A DNA stretch of 64,000 nucleotides, from NCBI GenBank assembly GCA_026419785.1, contig JAODTK010005673.1, forward strand, positions 124,001 through 188,000, read 5' to 3'. Below the pieces are notes generated by a model. It was not told the origin of the DNA. It did no database searches and worked only from the letters and a program-made list of their open reading frames with translations. The DNA comes from Sclerodactyla briareus. Its lineage: Eukaryota; Echinodermata; Holothuroidea; Dendrochirotida; Sclerodactylidae. Within the stretch, counting starts at the first letter, position 1. Every line of letters begins with the position of its first letter. The position numbers and the translations under genes were made by a program. Positions 59,184-64,000 of the stretch are shown here, one piece after another.

Positions 59184-60794
59184 CTGTCAGGAGCCAAACA
59201 ACTCATATTAGACCGCGTAGGTCGCTTTATATACTCTGGAGTCGCATCCGGATTAGTTAATAACATTTTCATCAGTTGCACTCATGTGTTCGAACCAGAA
59301 TCAGATACCTCATTGCCATATAATTGACTACAGTTTACCCTTGTAAACTTGGTCATGAAGGACGTGGAACAAGGCTGTAAATCACAGTGTTTGCATGTAT
59401 TATAGAAGCAAGCGAGGCAAATGGCCGCTCAATTGCTGGCACTGCACAGGTGGCAGAATGGTTTTTGGCGATGTTTCCCCGCAGAAAAAGGACGATATGC
59501 ATCCGTATGCTGATGATACACGAATGAATTGTAGATCAAACAATCTGATGAGAGAAATATTGCCCGTGCCTCTGTCCGATACACCCTCCAAGACATTGGT
59601 GAATGGATTGTGTTTGTAATAGACAAACTGAATAATGATCTAACCAATGTCCAGTGATACCATCCAAACATACGAGGTGATGTCAATGTCATGCAATAGC
59701 ATGTTTGCGGTCACTATAATGATATGATAAAGATAATGTTTAGAAGGTCAAGAGAACTGCAATGGGCAGGTCGCCATTGAAAGTACAGTGGCAGAACGAT
59801 TTCTCCGCAGGTCCTACCCAATCAAACTCAGATTTCCCCCCATATTATCAACAATAACATCTGAAACATGGGATGAATTGGTTGGGGGCATTTTCAATAG
59901 TTGGTGACAATTTAAAAACTAGTGCCCTGATTAAATGTTAACATTTTGCGGGACTAAGGTAGACCACAGCTCAATAGTGGAACTATTCCTATCTAATATA
60001 AAGTTTGTCTGTATATCCCATGTCACCCATAAGATTCCATTCATCACCAGCCCTCCCAAGTGAGTTACTCTCCCCCCCCCCTCCTCCTTTCTCACACCCC
60101 AGACTGCCATATCTACGGCAAATTAACCTGACACCCTCCATTTTAATAGGTGCCTGGGAGTTAAGTAACACAAATGACTGAGTGTTTACCCTTTATATGG
60201 TCAGTGTAGGGGGCCCCAGAAGAGGTTATGACTGCAGAAGTGAATCCTCAAGTACAAGAACGCAACTCTGCTAGTGATTCCTTGTCTTAGTTTCATGTAA
60301 GGCATTGTTAGCACTTGATCATGAAAGTGGAATTTGTCTGCAGGCCGGTGCTTTCATGGAAGCAGAATTATGTCCCTCGTTCGATACAAGTATGTCACAT
60401 TATTTTTGTCGAAATGAAATTCAACTCATGTCCCCTAGCGGTATTTGGCGGATCCACCAGAAACCTCATGATCGCCATAAACTTTTTCCACAGATATCCT
60501 GGAATGGGAGGCTGCTTCCCGGCGTCATCCAAATGTTCATCCGAGATGTCGGAAGTAGATGATGTAACGACACTGACCAGCCCATTAAGTTGGGGGGGGG
60601 GGGGGGCAATTTGTATTAGAGTAAGTGATGGACATTTTTTGAGGCAGGCATTTAGACTCGCTTATATACAGTGGTTGAATATATCATTTGATAGAGGGGC
60701 AGATGTGGAGGGGGCTGGCTAGTGCTAAGTCGTGGGAACATGTTTTGACATGTTTATTTGCTTATATGATTCACTCATACCTAATAAACGTCTC

Positions 60795-60956
60795 TTTTCT
60801 CTTCATTTTCCCACTATTCCCCTCTCTCACTTCCTCTTTCCCTTTTCTTGCTACTCTTCCTTCCTCTCCTTTCTTTCTCTCTCTCTTTTTTCCCTCCTGC
60901 CCTTTTTCTTCTTTTCCCCATCTCCTTCTTCTCCTTCCTACCCTGGGCCGGGGGGC
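60795..60956 (+). repeat. Polypyrimidine tract
   Basis: About 160 bases are almost entirely C and T (with runs such as ctttctctctctctttttt). A poly-C run of about 16 lies at 60,970-60,985 shortly after. The frames read through it on both strands are low-complexity artefacts. Confidence 0.9.
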
Positions 60957-61659
60957 ACGCGTCCGCCAAGCCCCCCCCCCCCCCCGGCATAGTGCATGAA
61001 TCCGATATCAGGTGCACAAGAATTTTGGCACCCTGTGCTGTTCGAGGTTTCTCCAGGGGGTCTCCCTGTACACAAGTCGGAAGCCTTGGGGAAGTCCCGA
61101 CATAGGTTACAAAAAAACCTTACCAAACGTCCCGCATTTTGCTAGCAGGACACTTGATGTGAAACCAGACTGTCAGAAGCTATGCTCAAGGAGCTGATGG
61201 TGAATTTCGTTCAAGTTGATCATTGCAAGAAAACTTTGCCATATACTGACGAAGTTCAATTCCCCTATAGTCCCCAGAGGGTTACTCTGTTACATACAAG
61301 TCTGTTATGTATGTATGTATGTTACGTACGGAGTGTAGTGATAAGAACGGTAGCCATTTACCATTTTGGTTGTATACTTGCAGATGTATTTACATTTTTA
61401 AACATTTTACACTTCTGGTTGACAGGATGTTGAAATTTTTATGAGGTTGAAGGTCATGAAACATAATGAGGGGTAATCAAGGGCCGAGCGGTTTAGCACA
61501 GGATAATGCACTAATGCGGGTCAATTGAAGCGTGCACGAGGGCGCAGGCACGGATTCTGTCGTGCGTGAGGAGTGCGTATCATGTTGATAAAGGGACCAA
61601 CAATGATGATAACCTATTCATATATATGGTATATGTATATGATATCCTGCTAACGAGAG

Positions 61660-61750
61660 AAAGGTTACACAACACACCATGCAAAGACACACCCACACAC
61701 GTCATAGTGACAACTAAGTCTCTCCTGAATTTCATTCAGACAAGGAAAAA
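61660..61750 (-). repeat. Fragment of the TG-rich dispersed repeat, reverse strand
   Basis: 'acacccacacacgtcatag', 'tgacaactaagtctctcctg' and 'aatttcattcagacaagg' form the reverse complement of the module start at 40,640 (cctgaatgaaattcaggag-type) with a shortened CA/TG run. Confidence 0.55.
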
Positions 61751-62689
61751 CCAAAGTTTATTGACAGCCAAGATAATCCAGCCTGTTTACATGGACTGAC
61801 CTTCTTGTCCAGTTTCTCCCAGACTAACCCCCTATGTGATAAAACTGTCAATTTGTTAATCTATCCAATTAGGAAGGAAGCTAAGGGATACTCCATAGAG
61901 TCAATCAAACAAGGGTAGCTCTCCTAGTGGATGTGAGAAGAGTGGGCCCCTTGCACAGGCGGGCAACAGAAAAATAACACCTTAACCATCAAGCGGGAAA
62001 AGTGGGGGAGGGGGGGGGGGGGATTGGAGAATTTGGTGAGTGGCACTGTGCGGTCAAGTTTTTTCCAATGACTGGTTGAGGGGTGGGGAGGCTACATGTA
62101 AACTGGATCCTCATATAACATTTCCCTATGTGTGGTAACTTTTGAAGCTTAAGAACCATTGATTAACAACAACAATCCTATTTTTCATAATTGAGAATTT
62201 ACATTCTAAGCAGTCAATTCAAAATAATTTGTTATTTCGCCATGTTTTTTATCCAATTGTCACTCATTTGTCAAGAGCATGGCATGTAGAGCCATCTATT
62301 TATTTGCCTTGAGTACTAACTAAACCCTGGCTAACGGCCACCTCAGCAGAGGCTGTTTCACCCTTCTACAGGGAATGGACTGGAGCGTATGATAGAAGTG
62401 CTTCACACCACTACTGATAGGAGGTACATATAGGGCTGATCACTGGTGCTAGCCCAATATTAAGACATATCAGGAATAACAATTAAAATGACAATTCAAG
62501 GACTTTGTACTGTCTTCACTGGCTGGTAAAATTGTTGGTTGGATATGCTTGTTCTCACTATGTACAATGGATCATCACAGAGAATATAAGGATTGTCAAT
62601 TTATGCGTGACTGGAATGACCGTGACTGATACCCAAAAAAACAATAGGGTTGATCGTCATCATGTGCCACGATCCCACAACTAATTTGA

Positions 62690-62891
62690 CTCATAGATAC
62701 GTGCATTCATTAGATATCATGCGCCGCGGAAGATTGTCAAATGCCAAATTTATCCACTTTACAGTGTTTAAGCTGTCTTGAACTTCCACATTCATTGCGA
62801 GAGCTTCTGTAGAAGAGTAGTAGTGTATAGTTAGTGTCATTGACTCTTTTGTTTGTTTAACAAGATGAATTGGCCATCCACGAAAAAGCAT
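62690..62891 (-). other. Possible retroelement RNase H-like remnant
   Basis: A - strand frame of 66 codons contains SSTEALAMNVEVQDS followed by a hydrophobic-acidic pattern. It resembles, in style only, the S-x-x-x-E-x-x-A-L motif near the end of some retroelement polyproteins. No other domain lies nearby, so this is a weak call. Confidence 0.2.
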
Positions 62892-62894
62892 TGC

Positions 62895-63420
62895 AGAACA
62901 CAGGTCAAAAGGTCAAATGAGGTAAAAAGGTCAAAGATCAAATCGGGTCAAAGTCGGGTCACCGGATGTATTTCACCCCGACGAACAAACTTTCCATACG
63001 CCAGTCTTCCAAAATGTTTCGTTACAGAGATATATGACGATTTCCTTTGGGACTGGAAGGACCTTGACCTGACACCAAAAACAATAGGGTTTCATCTTCA
63101 CCAGACATGTTACCCACACACCAATTTTTTGAAATTGATAGATACTCGCATCGTAGATATCGTGCTGACAAGTTTTGAAAAACTTTGCCCTCTCGGGACT
63201 TGAATGAACTTGAACGGGCACCCAAAAACAAAAGAGGTCATTCCTCCCCATATGTGAACCCCACTACTAATTTGAACGTGATACCAGTTTGCATACGTTT
63301 TAGATATTGTTGCTTGACAAGGGGTGTCACACACACAAAACACACAAACACACACACAAACCACACATACACACGTGCATGGACTGCATGATTCCTGTTG
63401 CCTTCGGCAAGGAATCAAAA
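62895..63420 (+). repeat. GGTCA-containing dispersed repeat with CA run and terminal hairpin
   Basis: It starts with clustered half-sites (AGGTCA-AA-AGGTCA at 62,902-62,915) and continues with 'gaccttgacctgacacc' and 'caccagacatgttacccac'. After a CA microsatellite (63,330-63,372) it ends in an imperfect hairpin at 63,390-63,416 (GATTCCT…TGCC, loop TTC, GGCAAGGAATC). The structure resembles the tail of a non-autonomous mobile element. No coding capacity is recognised. Confidence 0.55.
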
Positions 63421-63679
63421 AGCAGGTTTTTGACAATAGATGAAATCTCTGTCTGCACAGAAGGGAATACTAGTTAAGATGAAGGAAAATAACATGCTGA
63501 GGGGTTGAAATGAGTAAGGTAAAACTCTGCCAACATTTTGTTATTGATAGCATGCTATAATAATAGTGATCTCAGCATCATGAAAAATGCTTGCCTCAAT
63601 GTGAATGCACCAGCCCCAAATAAACATTATGTAATCAGACACATACGCCCTATCTATCGCCCCAAAGGTATTAAAAAAA

Positions 63680-64000
63680 ATCAATCTGTGGCCGCCTTGT
63701 AACTGAAGGACCAGTGTCCAGATCGAAGCAAGAGTTGGTTCGTCTAAACTGTAGCAGACAGAGAACTATCACATATCCAAAAAGTGACAGTTTTTTATTT
63801 CTTTGCCCTGTAACTCCTAAAATAAGCATTTCCTTAAGACTTGCCCTTTTGACCTATGACCTCGTCTTTAGATGTTGTTTGATCCACCTGAAACCCAGAA
63901 ATTACCATGAATCCCAATCTCTACGAGACCCTAACTGCATTCATTCCAAGTGTTACTTGCCATTTAACAAATTCAAAAATTGCATAATTTATGCAAATTA
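63680..64000 (-). repeat. Reverse-strand copy of the GGTCA array repeat
   Basis: Its reverse complement reads 'atgcttattttaggagttac', 'agggcaaagaaat', 'actgtcactttttggatatg', 'tgatag' and 'accaactcttgcttcgatc'. These are the blocks, in order, of the unit at 42,290-42,400 and 42,890-42,990. It continues to the end of the window ('ttgcataatttatgcaaatta'-like end split here). Confidence 0.8.

Noticed and set aside
59395-59619. HPYADDTRMN resembling the YADD box of reverse transcriptases
   Set aside because: No other reverse transcriptase motif lies on either side within reach, and the context around the box does not fit.
60430-60600. - strand frame with DEHLDDAGKQPPIPGYLW, considered as an upstream SLC49 loop exon
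   Set aside because: The composition is plausible for a loop, but no clear donor/acceptor pair or matching helix was found, so it was not added to the transporter gene.
60688-61126. Several frames rich in Ser/Pro/Phe or in Arg/Lys/Gly
   Set aside because: They are translations of the polypyrimidine tract and poly-C run on both strands, without other support.

Overview
The window looks like nuclear DNA of a marine invertebrate, most plausibly a non-vertebrate deuterostome such as an echinoderm. This placement is an inference. Its basis is small phase-consistent exons in long AT-rich introns, tRNA-derived SINEs, many minisatellites, GGTCA-rich dispersed repeats, and degenerate TatD-nuclease and Ty3/gypsy fragments. 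No bacterial-style operon, rRNA, CRISPR array or intact tRNA gene was seen. The species cannot be fixed from the sequence alone.

Two protein-coding genes can be recognised. On the + strand, nine exon types between 16.9 and 34.0 kb encode the C-terminal half of a type I diacylglycerol kinase (DGKA/B/G group): linker, catalytic domain with the GGDGT motif, accessory domain and the ITHKN-containing C-terminus. The EF-hand and C1 exons expected upstream were not found. On the - strand, three exons at 57.3-59.2 kb encode consecutive transmembrane parts of an SLC49 (DIRC2-like) major-facilitator transporter. A further - strand exon-like frame at 55.8-56.0 kb starts with ATG and ends at a good splice donor, but I do not recognise it.

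The most striking structure is a tandem duplication of about 4.6 kb (about 23.35-27.99 and 27.99-32.6 kb) inside the DGK gene. Each copy carries the same two adjacent DGK exons, and a decayed third part-copy follows. This is either a true internal gene duplication, with possible alternative exons, or a false duplication in the assembly. Single-base insertions and deletions break the frame in most DGK exons while splice sites and phases stay intact. The simplest reading is uncorrected long-read consensus error, although a decaying gene is not excluded.

Layout: 1-11 kb is non-coding or repeat DNA with a 654-bp tandem duplication and two minisatellites. From 11.2 to 16.9 kb there is a 61-bp minisatellite and otherwise nothing recognised. 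The DGK gene fills 16.9-34 kb, and 34-40.5 kb is unrecognised. From 40.6 to 45.5 kb lies a dispersed repeat carrying a roughly 600-bp tandem array full of AGGTCA half-sites. A broken zinc-finger/TatD nuclease gene lies at 46.4-47.75 kb and a Ty3/gypsy integrase zinc-binding remnant at 49.3-49.6 kb. SINEs lie at 17.5, 22.7 and 52.2 kb. A roughly 170-bp satellite array occupies 54.2-55.8 kb. The SLC49 exons follow, then more dispersed repeats run to the end. The window begins and ends in copies of the same repeat family seen at 40.6-45.5 kb.
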